Positions 17,859-26,902 of a stretch of DNA of 64,000 nucleotides are shown here, piece after piece. Each line of letters starts with the position of its first letter. Positions within the stretch are counted from its first letter, which is position 1. The DNA comes from Microvirga lenta (GTDB lineage: Bacteria; Pseudomonadota; Alphaproteobacteria; Rhizobiales; Beijerinckiaceae): positions 1 to 64,000 of the forward strand of contig NZ_JAJBBR010000009.1 of NCBI RefSeq assembly GCF_020532555.1, written 5' to 3'. The notes under the pieces are model-generated. The model did not search any database. It was not told the DNA's origin and was given only the letters and a program-made list of their open reading frames with translations. The position numbers and the translations under genes were made by a program.

Positions 17859-18905
17859 ATGAGCGTAGGCTTGATTGCGTTGCTGGATGACATCGCCGGT
17901 CTGGCGAAGGTCGCAGCAGCCTCCTTGGACGATATCACCGCACAGGCCACAAGGGCTGGAGCCAAGGCAGCGGGTGTCGTCATAGACGACGCTGCCGTTA
18001 CGCCCCGCTATGTTGTAGGCTTTACCGCGGCGCGTGAATTACCGATCGTCGGCAAGATTTCCCTCGGCTCGCTAAAGAACAAGTTGCTGTATCTTTTGCC
18101 GGCAGCCCTCGTGCTGAGTCTGCTCGCGCCTTGGGCCATCACCCCGCTGCTGATGTTCGGTGGAGCGTACCTTTGCTACGAAGGAACGGAAAAGGTCTAC
18201 GAAGCGCTTTGGCCCCATCATGCCCACGAGCATGAGAAGGCGGTCGCGGCGGTGGACCCGAACCCGCAGAAGTTCGAGGATGAAAAGGTCAGGGGCGCGA
18301 TCAAGACGGATTTCATTCTCTCCGCTGAGATCATGGCGATCACCTTGGCGACGGTTCCCGAAGCCCCTTTCTGGATGCAGGCTCTGGTGTTAGCCGTCGT
18401 CGGCGCGGGGATCACGGCGCTGGTGTACGGCGGCGTCGCTCTGATCGTGAAGGCGGACGACGCTGGGGTCGCGCTTGCCGGTAACAGTCGGCCGGTCTCC
18501 AGCCTGCTGGGGATGCGGCCGCGAGGGCTGGAGAGCTCTTCTCGATCCTACGCCGATCGCATGACGGCGCCTCTGACACAAGGGCTGGGCCGAGGTCTGG
18601 TGCTGGGAATGCCGGTGTTTCTCAAGGTCCTCGGCGTCGTGGGAACTGCAGCTATGGTGTGGGTCGGCGGCGGCATCTTCGTCCACGGCCTGGAAGAATA
18701 TGGCCTCCCAGCGTTCGGGCACGTCATCCATTCCATGGCCGAGGCCGCCGCTCATGCTCTTCCGGCCGTGCAAGGAGCCGTGGAGTGGCTCGTTTCCGCA
18801 GCCGGCTCAGGCCTCTTCGGCCTTCTGGTCGGGGCCGCCATCATCCCGGTCCTGCAGTATGTGGTCATGCCCATCCGGAGAAAGCTGCAGAGGAAAGCGG
18901 CCTAA
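17859..18905 (+). CDS. DUF808 family inner-membrane protein (YedI-like)
   Basis: 348-residue membrane protein. The N terminus MSVGLIALLDDIAGLAKVAA and the next blocks (KAAGVVIDDAAVTPRYVVGF, KNKLLYLLPAALVLS) are the signature of DUF808. Six or more hydrophobic segments are spread over the chain, with a charged cytosolic loop at about 110-150 (HAHEHEKAVAAVDPNPQKFE). Function unknown; E. coli YedI is the best-known member. Monocistronic by context. Confidence 0.9.
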   Translation: MSVGLIALLDDIAGLAKVAAASLDDITAQATRAGAKAAGVVIDDAAVTPRYVVGFTAARELPIVGKISLGSLKNKLLYLLPAALVLSLLAPWAITPLLMFGGAYLCYEGTEKVYEALWPHHAHEHEKAVAAVDPNPQKFEDEKVRGAIKTDFILSAEIMAITLATVPEAPFWMQALVLAVVGAGITALVYGGVALIVKADDAGVALAGNSRPVSSLLGMRPRGLESSSRSYADRMTAPLTQGLGRGLVLGMPVFLKVLGVVGTAAMVWVGGGIFVHGLEEYGLPAFGHVIHSMAEAAAHALPAVQGAVEWLVSAAGSGLFGLLVGAAIIPVLQYVVMPIRRKLQRKAA

Positions 18906-18995
18906 CGGCTGCGACCTTGGCGTGTACGGCTGAGCTTGGATAAAGCCTCTCGCTGCGCAATAATGCAGCACAGCATGTCGGAATGGAGTCGCATC

Positions 18996-19586
18996 ATGTC
19001 ACCGACCCGCCGCACGATCTTGACCGCTTTTCTCGCAGCCCCCGCCCTTTCGGTCTTGGGAGATGTTCCCGGCCTTGCCCAAGGGGAGCAGTTGTCATTG
19101 CCGCGAACGCCCGCCTGCGATGATGAGCATGAGCTTACGACAGCGCAGACCGAGGGGCCGTATTTCAAGCCTGATGCACCCCTGAGGCACGATCTGGTGT
19201 CTCACTCTCCTGTGGCGGAATCCATCATCATCGCAGGCTTCGTTCTCGACACCGCTTGCCGGCCGGTACCGGGGGCGCTTGTACAGGTCTGGCATGCGGA
19301 CAGCACTGGGGCATATGACAATGCCGGTTACCGGTTCCGGGGCTTCCATTATGCCGACGAGAGAGGACGCTGGTGGTTCTCGACCATTGTTCCCGCCGCC
19401 TATCCAGGGCGGACCCGGCACTATCATTTCAAAGTTCAGAGGCCTGGAGATCGTATCCTCACCACGCAACTCTACTTTCCGGATGAGGCGCTGAACCGAA
19501 GGGACCGATTGTTCGACGAACGATTGCTGCTCCGACTCCAGAAAGCAGCCGACGGCAGGTTCGGGCGGTACGACTTCATCGTCTGA
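18996..19586 (+). CDS. Exported intradiol ring-cleavage dioxygenase-like protein
   Basis: Non-haem Fe(III) dioxygenase fold as in catechol 1,2- and protocatechuate 3,4-dioxygenases. It starts with a twin-arginine-like signal (MSPTRRTILTAFLAAPALSV), so a folded metalloprotein is probably exported. Iron ligands are conserved: Tyr in GAYDN, Tyr in AAYPGR, and the two His in RHYHFKV. The EGPYFKPDAP block matches the family's substrate-loop start. Length (196 aa) is near the minimum, without the N-terminal dimer helices of the catabolic enzymes, so the substrate may not be free catechol. GGAG precedes the ATG at 18996. Confidence 0.87.
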   Translation: MSPTRRTILTAFLAAPALSVLGDVPGLAQGEQLSLPRTPACDDEHELTTAQTEGPYFKPDAPLRHDLVSHSPVAESIIIAGFVLDTACRPVPGALVQVWHADSTGAYDNAGYRFRGFHYADERGRWWFSTIVPAAYPGRTRHYHFKVQRPGDRILTTQLYFPDEALNRRDRLFDERLLLRLQKAADGRFGRYDFIV

Positions 19587-19624
19587 GGGTCGAAGGGGCG
19601 TGAGTGCAATTTCTGAGAGCCGGG

Positions 19625-19846
19625 CTACTGCACCTTCTGAAAGATATCCGAGCCCGTGATGCGTACACAGACGAAATGGCGGTATCCCTGTTCGTACGAA
19701 GCCTTACCCTCCTGGTCCAGCTGGTCGGGAACAGCCTTGGCGACAGCCGCCTCGCACGCCTCCTTGGTCTTGTGAATCTCATCGCCCACGACAAGAGCGG
19801 TTGGACCATTCAGCGCGTACAACATCACCACAACTGGTGCCCACAT
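19625..19846 (-). CDS. Small exported hypothetical protein (73 aa)
   Basis: Hydrophobic N terminus MWAPVVVMLYALNGPTALVV, which could be a short signal sequence or anchor, followed by a small charged domain with two cysteines (KEACEAAV, HFVCVRITG) that could pair in the periplasm. AGGGAGG precedes the ATG at 19846, so I trust the start. Family not recognised. It is convergent to the dioxygenase-like gene. Confidence 0.65.
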   Translation of the reverse strand: MWAPVVVMLYALNGPTALVVGDEIHKTKEACEAAVAKAVPDQLDQEGKASYEQGYRHFVCVRITGSDIFQKVQ

Positions 19847-20053
19847 GGATGCCTCCCTGAGATTGGTGTGGGCGCACCCTAGCGAAAGGCTCCGCCTGGG
19901 AGAACTGTCAGAGTGAGGTCATGGTGAACGGGTGCCGCGTATCTGCAGGCTGATCGTAGATTCCAAATCGGCAGCGTAGCTCGCAGATTGATAAGATTCT
20001 CCATTAATCTTCCAAGCAGCACAAGGTTGTAGTGTCAAACGAGGGCAGGCACA

Positions 20054-20100
20054 CTTCACATGCTGTTCGACATGAGGGCCATGTCGAACAGCATGTGAAG
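20054..20100. repeat. Perfect 21-bp inverted repeat with 5-base spacer
   Basis: Left arm 20054-20074 (ending TGCTGTTCGACATG), spacer AGGGC, right arm 20080-20100, with all 21 positions complementary. No T-tract follows, so it is not a standard intrinsic terminator. It lies 26 bases upstream of the diguanylate cyclase start. It could be a large operator or an RNA stem in the leader. Confidence 0.7.
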
Positions 20101-20126
20101 CAGACCGGTGCAACAGACTTCGTGCA

Positions 20127-20966
20127 GTGAAAATGTGTTCCCCTTCTAAGTTGGCAGTGGGCGTCAAACACCACCGGTGGAACCGGAGGCGGACTGCTCA
20201 GGATCTCTTTGTCGTCGTATCGGCATTCATGATTCTCGCCTGGGTGGCTTATGAGATCCAGATCGTGAGCGCTCTCGAAGGCGAGCTACGGTCCGACAAG
20301 CGCATCGATCTCTACGAATCGACGCTCCTGGGAGCCTTTCTGTGCGGATGTCTGTGGATCTTCGGCTTGCGAAGACTGCGCGATCTCCGTCGTGAGATGA
20401 CGAGGCTTGCAGAGGCCGAGAAACGCGCGGTCGAGGCCGAGTCTCAGGCGCGCCGGGATCATCTGACGGAACTTGGCAATCGGATCGTGTTCGATGAAAG
20501 CCTGTCTGCTCTGACCGCAGAGGGCGAAGCGGCGGCCCTGATCTTGCTCGATCTGAATCATTTCAAGCAGATCAATGACAGGCTGGGCCACCCGGTGGGA
20601 GACCGAGTTCTCAAGATCGTCTCGCAGCGGCTACGGTTCAGCACGCGCAAAGGTGATACATTGAGCCGCCTCGGTGGAGACGAGTTCGCTCTTATCGCAT
20701 ACGGACTTTTCGACGCCAATGCGGGCTCCGGGTCGGCCAGGCACATTGCCGAGAATATCATTCGTGCCATCGATCAGCCGATGAACGTCGGCGGGCATTC
20801 CATCACTACCGGCGTTTCCATTGGAATAGCGTACTATCCACAGGACGGCAGAACTCCCCAGGAGCTGTTCGAGAAGGCCGACAAGGCGCTTTATGCCGCA
20901 AAAGAGGCGGCTCGAACGGAACTGCGCTCTGTCTATAGGATTGCTGCGGAAGCGAACCTCTGTTGA
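20127..20966 (+). CDS. Diguanylate cyclase with two N-terminal membrane spans
   Basis: Makes cyclic di-GMP from two GTP. Two hydrophobic spans (about 28-46 and 68-84) are followed by a coiled linker and a GGDEF domain (about 110-275). The active-site loop is RLGGDEF, and an inhibitory I-site RKGD lies exactly five residues before it, so product feedback is expected. LLDLNHFKQINDRLGHPVGD is the canonical substrate-binding block. No EAL domain. The start may be the GTG at 20127 or the ATG two codons later. The 21-bp inverted repeat sits just upstream and may act in its control. Confidence 0.92.
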   Translation: MKMCSPSKLAVGVKHHRWNRRRTAQDLFVVVSAFMILAWVAYEIQIVSALEGELRSDKRIDLYESTLLGAFLCGCLWIFGLRRLRDLRREMTRLAEAEKRAVEAESQARRDHLTELGNRIVFDESLSALTAEGEAAALILLDLNHFKQINDRLGHPVGDRVLKIVSQRLRFSTRKGDTLSRLGGDEFALIAYGLFDANAGSGSARHIAENIIRAIDQPMNVGGHSITTGVSIGIAYYPQDGRTPQELFEKADKALYAAKEAARTELRSVYRIAAEANLC

Positions 20967-21022
20967 TCGGGTAGCCTAACGTTCGTCTCGCGGAGTCGGC
21001 TCGCCTCGTTTCTCGATGACGA

Positions 21023-21610
21023 TCAGCCTCGCCCCAATCCATAGAATTCTGGATTCGGCCGCATGCTGGTGACATTCGCAAGCCGGTTCGACATGGCAAA
21101 AAAGGCTGCAATTGCAGCGATGTCCCAGGCATCCTCCTCAGTGAAGCCGTGGGATTTCAGCGTTTCGATTTCCGCATCCCCTACGGCGTAGGCCTCGAGC
21201 GCCACCCTCATGGCAAAGTCGAGCATCGCCTTCTGCCTGTCCGTGATGTCAGCCTTTCGATAATTGATAGCGACCTGATCCGCGATCAGAGGATCCTTCG
21301 CCCTTATCCGCAATATCGCACCGTGGGCTACAACGCAGTACTGACACTGGTTTGCGCCGCTCGTCGCGACGACGATCATTTCACGCTCGGCCTTGGACAG
21401 ATTGCCGGGTTTCTCCATGAGTGCGTCGTGATAGGCAAAGAAGGCTCGGAACTCGTCAGGACGACGAGCAAGGACCAGAAAGACATTCGGTACGAAGCCG
21501 GACTTTTGTTGAACTGCAAGAATCCGTTCACGAATATCGTCTGGGAGTTCGGCGATAGCGGGAACCGTAAATCGACTGACCGGACTGGACGTCAAGATGA
21601 TATCTCCCAA
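21023..21610 (-). CDS. AhpD-like peroxidase-related protein
   Basis: 195-residue all-helical protein of the carboxymuconolactone decarboxylase/AhpD superfamily. The redox motif is Cys89-x-x-Cys92 with His96 (NQCQYCVVAH), and the upstream AEREMIVVATSGAN is typical. It matches the 'uncharacterised peroxidase-related' group with an extra N-terminal block (FVPNVFLVLARRPDEFRAF). Likely a thiol peroxidase or disulfide reductase, cytosolic. Convergent with the diguanylate cyclase; its own upstream neighbour (21853) is divergent. Confidence 0.88.
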   Translation of the reverse strand: MGDIILTSSPVSRFTVPAIAELPDDIRERILAVQQKSGFVPNVFLVLARRPDEFRAFFAYHDALMEKPGNLSKAEREMIVVATSGANQCQYCVVAHGAILRIRAKDPLIADQVAINYRKADITDRQKAMLDFAMRVALEAYAVGDAEIETLKSHGFTEEDAWDIAAIAAFFAMSNRLANVTSMRPNPEFYGLGRG

Positions 21611-21852
21611 TGGATAGCTCGAGGGAACACCGCGAAACCTTGGCTGTTAGGAACGACCCGGCCTAGAATATGGCACCGCGACCATGTTTCATATTATCAT
21701 AGCTCACTTGGACCTCGGACGAAACGTGCTCTAACGTCTTCAGGATTTCTGGGAGTCTCGTGAACTTCAAGTGCCTTTGACGTAGAGAATAGAGTAGCCG
21801 ATGCCGGCCGGTCGGGCCGAGATAAGGCTGCGAAGCTGGAGGAAAATGGATC

Positions 21853-22653
21853 ATGGATACATCGCCCTTGGCCACACATGAGGATGTTCTGCTGCGCGAG
21901 GATGACGGGGGCGTTGTCGTGCTGACGCTCAACCGGCCGGCGCAGTTCAATGCTCTTTCGGAAGAAGTGCTCTCGGCACTGCAGACCGCGCTGGACGAGA
22001 TTGCATCCGATGAGCGCGTCCGTTGCGTCGTCATTGCCGCCGCCGGCCGGGCATTCTGCGCTGGGCATGATCTGAAGCAGATGCGTGCCAACCCCAGCCA
22101 GGATTATTACGAGACCTTGTTCGCGAAATGCAGCCGGGTCATGCAGGGCATCGTCAATCTGCCTGTGCCGGTCATTGCGAAGGTGCAGGGAATGGCCACC
22201 GCGGCCGGGTGTCAGCTGGTGGCGTCCTGTGACCTCGCGGTTGCTGCGAGGAGTGCGACATTTGCCGTTTCCGGCATAAATGTCGGGTTGTTCTGCTCGA
22301 CGCCTGCCGTTGCTCTCTCCCGCAATATTCCTCCGAAGCGAGCTTTCGACATGCTGGTCACCGGACGCTTCATCAGTGCCGACGAAGCTCTCTCGAGCGG
22401 TCTTGTCAGTACCGTCGTTCCGGATGCTGAGCTGAATGCCGCCGTTGCGACTCTTACCGATGAAATCTGTTCGAAGAGTCCGGTCGCCATACGAACCGGA
22501 AAGGCTATGTTTGGCCAGCAGCGCACAATGAGTCTCGAGGAGGCATACCGCTATGCCGGTAACATCATGGCATGCAACATGATGGCCGAGGACGCTGCCG
22601 AGGGAATTGACGCCTTCATCGAGAGGCGCAAGCCTATCTGGAAAGGGCATTGA
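21853..22653 (+). CDS. Enoyl-CoA hydratase/isomerase family protein, ECHDC3-like
   Basis: Crotonase fold, 266 aa, binding an acyl-CoA. Oxyanion-hole segments AGHDLKQM and GMATAAGCQL are present. The two catalytic glutamates of true enoyl-CoA hydratases are replaced: Gln121 in AAGCQL and Gly141 in AVSGINVGLF. This combination, with SCDLAVAARS and GLFCSTPAVAL, matches the ECHDC3 group, whose reaction is not settled, so plain hydration should not be assumed. It is convergent with two acyl-CoA ligases whose CoA esters it could use. Confidence 0.88.
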   Translation: MDTSPLATHEDVLLREDDGGVVVLTLNRPAQFNALSEEVLSALQTALDEIASDERVRCVVIAAAGRAFCAGHDLKQMRANPSQDYYETLFAKCSRVMQGIVNLPVPVIAKVQGMATAAGCQLVASCDLAVAARSATFAVSGINVGLFCSTPAVALSRNIPPKRAFDMLVTGRFISADEALSSGLVSTVVPDAELNAAVATLTDEICSKSPVAIRTGKAMFGQQRTMSLEEAYRYAGNIMACNMMAEDAAEGIDAFIERRKPIWKGH

Positions 22654-22732
22654 AAAGTCTTGGATGTCTCGCCGGTTCGTCACCTGCCTGTTTCGGACTA
22701 CCAGGTCGGCATCTTCTCCAAGGGCCACACAT

Positions 22733-24364
22733 TCAAGGTCTCGCCCTCGCCATTTCCCGCAGGCGAAATTTCTGGATTTTTCCGGTGGAGGTCTTCGGGA
22801 GCTCGGTGAACACCACGTTGCGGGGGCACTTGAATGGTGCAAGATGCTGTCTGCACCACGCGATGATGTCCTCTGCGGAGACGGCCTCTTCCGGCTTGAG
22901 TTCGATGAAGGCGCAAGGGGTCTCGCCCCATTTTTCATCCGGCATGGCGACCACTGCAGCTGCCTGAACGGCAGGGTGCTTGTAGAGAGCATCCTCCACT
23001 TCGATGGACGAGATGTTCTCGCCACCGGAGATGATGATGTCCTTGGACCGATCCTTCAGTTGGATGTACCCATCCGGGTACTTAACGCCGAGATCGCCGG
23101 AGTGAAACCAACCACCCTCGAATGCCTTGGCCGTGGCGGCCGGGTTCTTTAGGTAACCCTTCATCACCACGTTGCCGCGGAACATCACCTCGCCGAGCGT
23201 AATCCCATCGGCAGGCACAGGCTGCATAGTTTCAGGATCGAGGACGTCCAGAGTTTCGAGAACGGGATAGCGCACACCTTGGCGGGCCTTGCGTGCAGCG
23301 TACTCTGCCGCCGGGAGGTCATCCCAGTCCTGATGCCACTCATTGACCACAGCCGGTCCGTAAACCTCCGTCAATCCGTAAAGGTGGGTCACATCGAAAC
23401 CTGCCTTCTGCATTGCGGCCAGCACCGCTTCGGGTGGAGGCGCCGCGGCCGTCATGAACCGAACCGCCTGGCGAGGTGTGCGCTTCTCGTTGGAAGGGGC
23501 GTTGAGCAGGGTCGACATCACGATGGGAGCACCGCACAGATGTGTTACCCCATGATCGGCTATGGCGTCATACATGGGCTTCGCTCTCACCGCGCGCAGG
23601 CAGACATGGGTGCCTGCAACGATCGAAAGCGACCATGGAAAGCACCAGCCATTGCAGTGGAACATGGGGAGGGTCCAGAGGTAAACCGGGTGCTGGCCCA
23701 TGCTGCTCGTGATGATGTTTCCCATGGCGAGCAGATAGGCACCGCGATGGTGATAAACGACACCTTTGGGATCCCCGGTGGTTCCGGAGGTGTAGTTGAG
23801 CGCAATAGCGTCCCACTCGTCCTGAGGTGGAATCCACGAGAACTCAGGATCGCCCTCGGCCAGGAATTCCTCATACTCCATTGTCCCCAGGCGCTCGCCA
23901 GAACCTGTGAATTCAGGGTCGTCGTAGTCGATGACCAGCGGCCTGACGGCCAAATGCTCCAGGGCGGCGTTTACAACAGAGGAGTATTCCCGGTCTGTTA
24001 TCAATACTTTGGCGCCGCTGTGCTCAAGGGAGAAGGCGATGACCCGCGCATCGAGGCGCGTGTTGAGGGTGTTGAGAACCGCTCCTGCCATCGGAACACC
24101 ATAGTGGCATTCGAGCATGGCGGGTGTATTGGGGAGCACGACCGAGACCGTATCCCCGCGCCCGATGCCTCTGCGGGCTAATGCCGAGGCAAGTCGGCGG
24201 GTGCGGGTATAGAAGTCGCGGTAATTCCGTCTCAAGGGGCCGTGAATGATCGCGATCCGGTCCGGATGCACACAAGCCGCTCTCTCCAAGAAAGTGAGTG
24301 GCGTCAGAGGCTGGAAGTTCGCCGGATTTTTTCCCAAGTCTTTACTGTAGACATTGTCGATCAC
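22733..24364 (-). CDS. Acyl-CoA synthetase (AMP-forming), DmdB-like
   Basis: 543-residue adenylate-forming ligase that activates a carboxylic acid with ATP and joins it to CoA. P-loop NYTSGTTGDPKGV, the acceptor motif LYGLTEVYGP, hinge LKDRSKDIIISGGENIS and the C-terminal catalytic Lys in PKTSTGKIQK are all present. The acyl-pocket region (TLPMFHCNGWCFPWS, EWHQDWDDLP) is the one found in medium/short-chain and methylmercaptopropionate-CoA ligases. GTG start at 24364 with GGAG eight bases upstream. It lies 51 bases after the second ligase, probably in the same operon behind the IclR regulator. Confidence 0.92.
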   Translation of the reverse strand: MIDNVYSKDLGKNPANFQPLTPLTFLERAACVHPDRIAIIHGPLRRNYRDFYTRTRRLASALARRGIGRGDTVSVVLPNTPAMLECHYGVPMAGAVLNTLNTRLDARVIAFSLEHSGAKVLITDREYSSVVNAALEHLAVRPLVIDYDDPEFTGSGERLGTMEYEEFLAEGDPEFSWIPPQDEWDAIALNYTSGTTGDPKGVVYHHRGAYLLAMGNIITSSMGQHPVYLWTLPMFHCNGWCFPWSLSIVAGTHVCLRAVRAKPMYDAIADHGVTHLCGAPIVMSTLLNAPSNEKRTPRQAVRFMTAAAPPPEAVLAAMQKAGFDVTHLYGLTEVYGPAVVNEWHQDWDDLPAAEYAARKARQGVRYPVLETLDVLDPETMQPVPADGITLGEVMFRGNVVMKGYLKNPAATAKAFEGGWFHSGDLGVKYPDGYIQLKDRSKDIIISGGENISSIEVEDALYKHPAVQAAAVVAMPDEKWGETPCAFIELKPEEAVSAEDIIAWCRQHLAPFKCPRNVVFTELPKTSTGKIQKFRLREMARARP

Positions 24365-24415
24365 AGCGGTGTCTCCGGTGCGAGAGGACCTGTTCCCTGG
24401 CGGTATCCAGTTCCG

Positions 24416-26047
24416 CTAGGCTGATGCTTCGATATGTTGGTCAAGCGGCAAATCTCCTCGGGCTTCAAGCTCTGCCCGTATGTTCTTTTTCGTGATTTTG
24501 CCGTAAGCGGATTTCGGCAGCTCCTCCCAAAAGAAGACCCGCTTGGGAAGCTTGTAACGGGCAACCTTGCCGTCCAGCCAGGTCAGGAGTTCGTGCTCGT
24601 TCAAAACGGCCTCGGACCGCATAACGCAGACGGCCACGCCCACCTCTCCCCAAACCTTATCGGGTACGCCTAGAACTGCCGCCTCAGCGACCGCAGGGTG
24701 GGTGAGCAGCTTCTCCTCGATTTCGCGAGGGTAGACGTTTGAGCCGCCGGATATGTACATGTCGGAGGCGCGACCGGTAATATAGAGAAAGCCCTCGTCG
24801 TCCATGTGACCCAGGTCGCCTGTCCTGAACCAGCCATTTCTAAACGCCTTCTCGTTGGCCTCCGGATTGTTGTAGTAGCCGGCGAATACCGCAGGGCCGC
24901 AAACGCAGATCTCGCCCGTCATCCCATGTGGGACCTCGCGCCCTTCGTCGTTTTGAATGGAGACCTGCATCCCCGTGCGCTCATAGCCGCAGGTTCCGAT
25001 TCTGGTGCCAAAGCCGTCTTCAGGCTCATGAAGGGCAGGGGGCAGGACGGTGATGTTGCCCGTGACCTCCCCCAGGCCGAAATATTGAACCAGAACCTTG
25101 CCGAGCTTCTTCAACGCGTGCTTTTGATCTTCCCGATACATCGGGGCGCCGGCGTAGATGACGTAACGCAATGAAGAGTGGTCGTGCTTATCGACGGATG
25201 GGTGCTCGGTCAGCAACTTCACGATTGTTGGAACGGTGAACATGTTCGTAATCCGCCACCGGGCTACCAATGACCACGCCTCATCGATGTCGAAGCGGTC
25301 GCCCGAGAGGAGGACTGTCTTGGCACCTCGCGCTACTTGAACGAGTTGGTGGATGCCTGCTCCATGCGAGAGTGGAGCCACGACCAGAGAGGCATCTTCG
25401 TGCGTTGTGCCAGGCATCAGGTCGCAAAGATGGTTCGTGATCACGAACGCCATCTGGCCGTGGGTCAGGACAGCTGCTTTCGGGCGACCGGTCGTTCCGG
25501 AGGTAAAGAAGAACCAGCATGGGTCGTCATGCTGCACTTCGGCTGTCGGAGCCTGTTGCCCGGCATGCCGCGCAACCACCTCGTCGTAATCATCCCCGAA
25601 GCCCGACCGACCTATGGAAAGGACGAACCGAATGCCCGCCGCTGCCTCACGAGCGGCGATTGCATGTTCGGGAAAGTCGCAGTGGCAGATCATGGCGGAG
25701 GCACCGCTCGCCTCTGCCAGATAGGCAACCTCGCTCGGGGTTTGGCGAAAATTCGTCGGCACCCAGACTGCGCCGATCCGAAAGCATGCGAACATGGACT
25801 CGAACATCTGGTTGCAGTTCTTTGACTGAACCAGCACCCGATCTCCTTTCCTGATTCCTCTTGCCGCTAAAGCCACGGCCATGGCGTCGGCGCGCTGATC
25901 GATCTCGGCCCAAGTCAGTGCCAAATCGCCCCATACGAAACCGATTTCTCTGCCATGTCGCCGCGCCGTTTGGCGGAGAAAATAGGAAAGATTCATAACC
26001 CGTCTTGAAACAGGCACTATCCCGCCCAGCGGCTCAGGGGTGGTCAT
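24416..26047 (-). CDS. Acyl-CoA synthetase (AMP-forming), long-chain/benzoate-type
   Basis: Second adenylate-forming ligase. WFFFTSGTTGRPKAAVLTHG is the P-loop, YFGLGEVTGNITVL the A5 block, YITGRASDMYISGGSNVYP the hinge, and the lysine in KSAYGKITKKN the catalytic one. The start is uncertain: ATG at 26047 lies four bases after the IclR stop, which suggests coupling, while ATG at 25996 (MNLSYFLRQTARRHG) looks like the usual family start. Middle of the likely operon IclR - ligase - ligase. The substrate is probably an organic acid brought in by the neighbouring TRAP systems (inference). Confidence 0.9.
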   Translation of the reverse strand: MTTPEPLGGIVPVSRRVMNLSYFLRQTARRHGREIGFVWGDLALTWAEIDQRADAMAVALAARGIRKGDRVLVQSKNCNQMFESMFACFRIGAVWVPTNFRQTPSEVAYLAEASGASAMICHCDFPEHAIAAREAAAGIRFVLSIGRSGFGDDYDEVVARHAGQQAPTAEVQHDDPCWFFFTSGTTGRPKAAVLTHGQMAFVITNHLCDLMPGTTHEDASLVVAPLSHGAGIHQLVQVARGAKTVLLSGDRFDIDEAWSLVARWRITNMFTVPTIVKLLTEHPSVDKHDHSSLRYVIYAGAPMYREDQKHALKKLGKVLVQYFGLGEVTGNITVLPPALHEPEDGFGTRIGTCGYERTGMQVSIQNDEGREVPHGMTGEICVCGPAVFAGYYNNPEANEKAFRNGWFRTGDLGHMDDEGFLYITGRASDMYISGGSNVYPREIEEKLLTHPAVAEAAVLGVPDKVWGEVGVAVCVMRSEAVLNEHELLTWLDGKVARYKLPKRVFFWEELPKSAYGKITKKNIRAELEARGDLPLDQHIEASA

Positions 26048-26051
26048 CGTT

Positions 26052-26900
26052 CTATCCATTCCAGGCGCGAGATCTCTCAGGGTCCATGCTTCGTTTCGGA
26101 GTAGGGGCGAACATCCTGTGGAGCTTGGCTTCGATACGTTCCTTCTCGAGGCGCAGATGGCGGACAAGCTCGGGCTGCCGTTCAGCGGAGACCCGGCTAT
26201 CGATCGCGGCCAGGCTGAGTGCGCCGGCGACCCTTCCATCCGGGAAGTTTATGGCGACGCCAATGCCCCAGGATCCGGCGACAATAAGGCCAGGGTTCAG
26301 GGAGTATCCGCGCTCACGTGTCTCGGCGACGCCTAGGCGAACCTCCTTTGAGGAGAAGCCGGGATACTGCGCATCGAGCACTTTCTGGTTTGCCGTAAGA
26401 ACATTCTCGATATCGCCGTCGGGTAATGCGGCCAGAATTGCAAGCGATCCCGCTCCGATCCCAAGGGGATGCTGATCGCCTGTGAGGAGAGCATGGGACC
26501 GAACCGGATAGGAACCTTCCTCCCGATGGAGGCACACCGCGTAGTTCTCGCGTCTGACAGATAGAAAGCTGGTGTCGTTGGTGGCCTTGGAGAGATTGCG
26601 CAGACTCTCCAGCGAGAGCTCAAGCAATCCATGGCGACGGGATGCGAGAGTGCCGAGAACGTAGGCCTCCTCTCCCAGGAAGTAACGCTTTGTGTACGCC
26701 TCCTGCTCGATGAGCCCGGCGCGCATGAGGGCAAGAAGAAGGCGTCTCGCCGTAGGCTTGTTGAGGCCGCTTCCTTCGACGATGTCGCTCAAGCCCGTTC
26801 CGCGCTCAGCCCCGCGCCCTACCAGTGCCAGCAATCGCAACGCCCGATCCACGCTTTGTGAACCAGATGGGTCATGGGTCGTGGGTTGAGCATTTTTCAT
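26052..26900 (-). CDS. IclR-family transcriptional regulator
   Basis: 282 residues: N-terminal winged helix (about 15-75; SQSVDRALRLLALVG, GLNKPTARRLLLALMRAGLI) and C-terminal IclR effector domain (about 90-275; LSVRRENYAVCLHREEG, PLGIGAGSLAILAALPD). It would sense a small carboxylate. Start chosen at ATG 26900; an in-frame ATG at 26927 is also open, but it lies within the repeated GGTCCA elements. It heads the operon with two acyl-CoA ligases and is divergent from the TRAP operon, so it probably controls both sides. Confidence 0.93.
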   Translation of the reverse strand: MKNAQPTTHDPSGSQSVDRALRLLALVGRGAERGTGLSDIVEGSGLNKPTARRLLLALMRAGLIEQEAYTKRYFLGEEAYVLGTLASRRHGLLELSLESLRNLSKATNDTSFLSVRRENYAVCLHREEGSYPVRSHALLTGDQHPLGIGAGSLAILAALPDGDIENVLTANQKVLDAQYPGFSSKEVRLGVAETRERGYSLNPGLIVAGSWGIGVAINFPDGRVAGALSLAAIDSRVSAERQPELVRHLRLEKERIEAKLHRMFAPTPKRSMDPERSRAWNG

Positions 26901-26902
26901 GA

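Noticed and set aside
21697-23025. A 442-codon minus-strand frame opposite the ECHDC3-like gene
   Set aside because: Runs through the conserved crotonase-fold gene and into the ligase end; no domain recognised.
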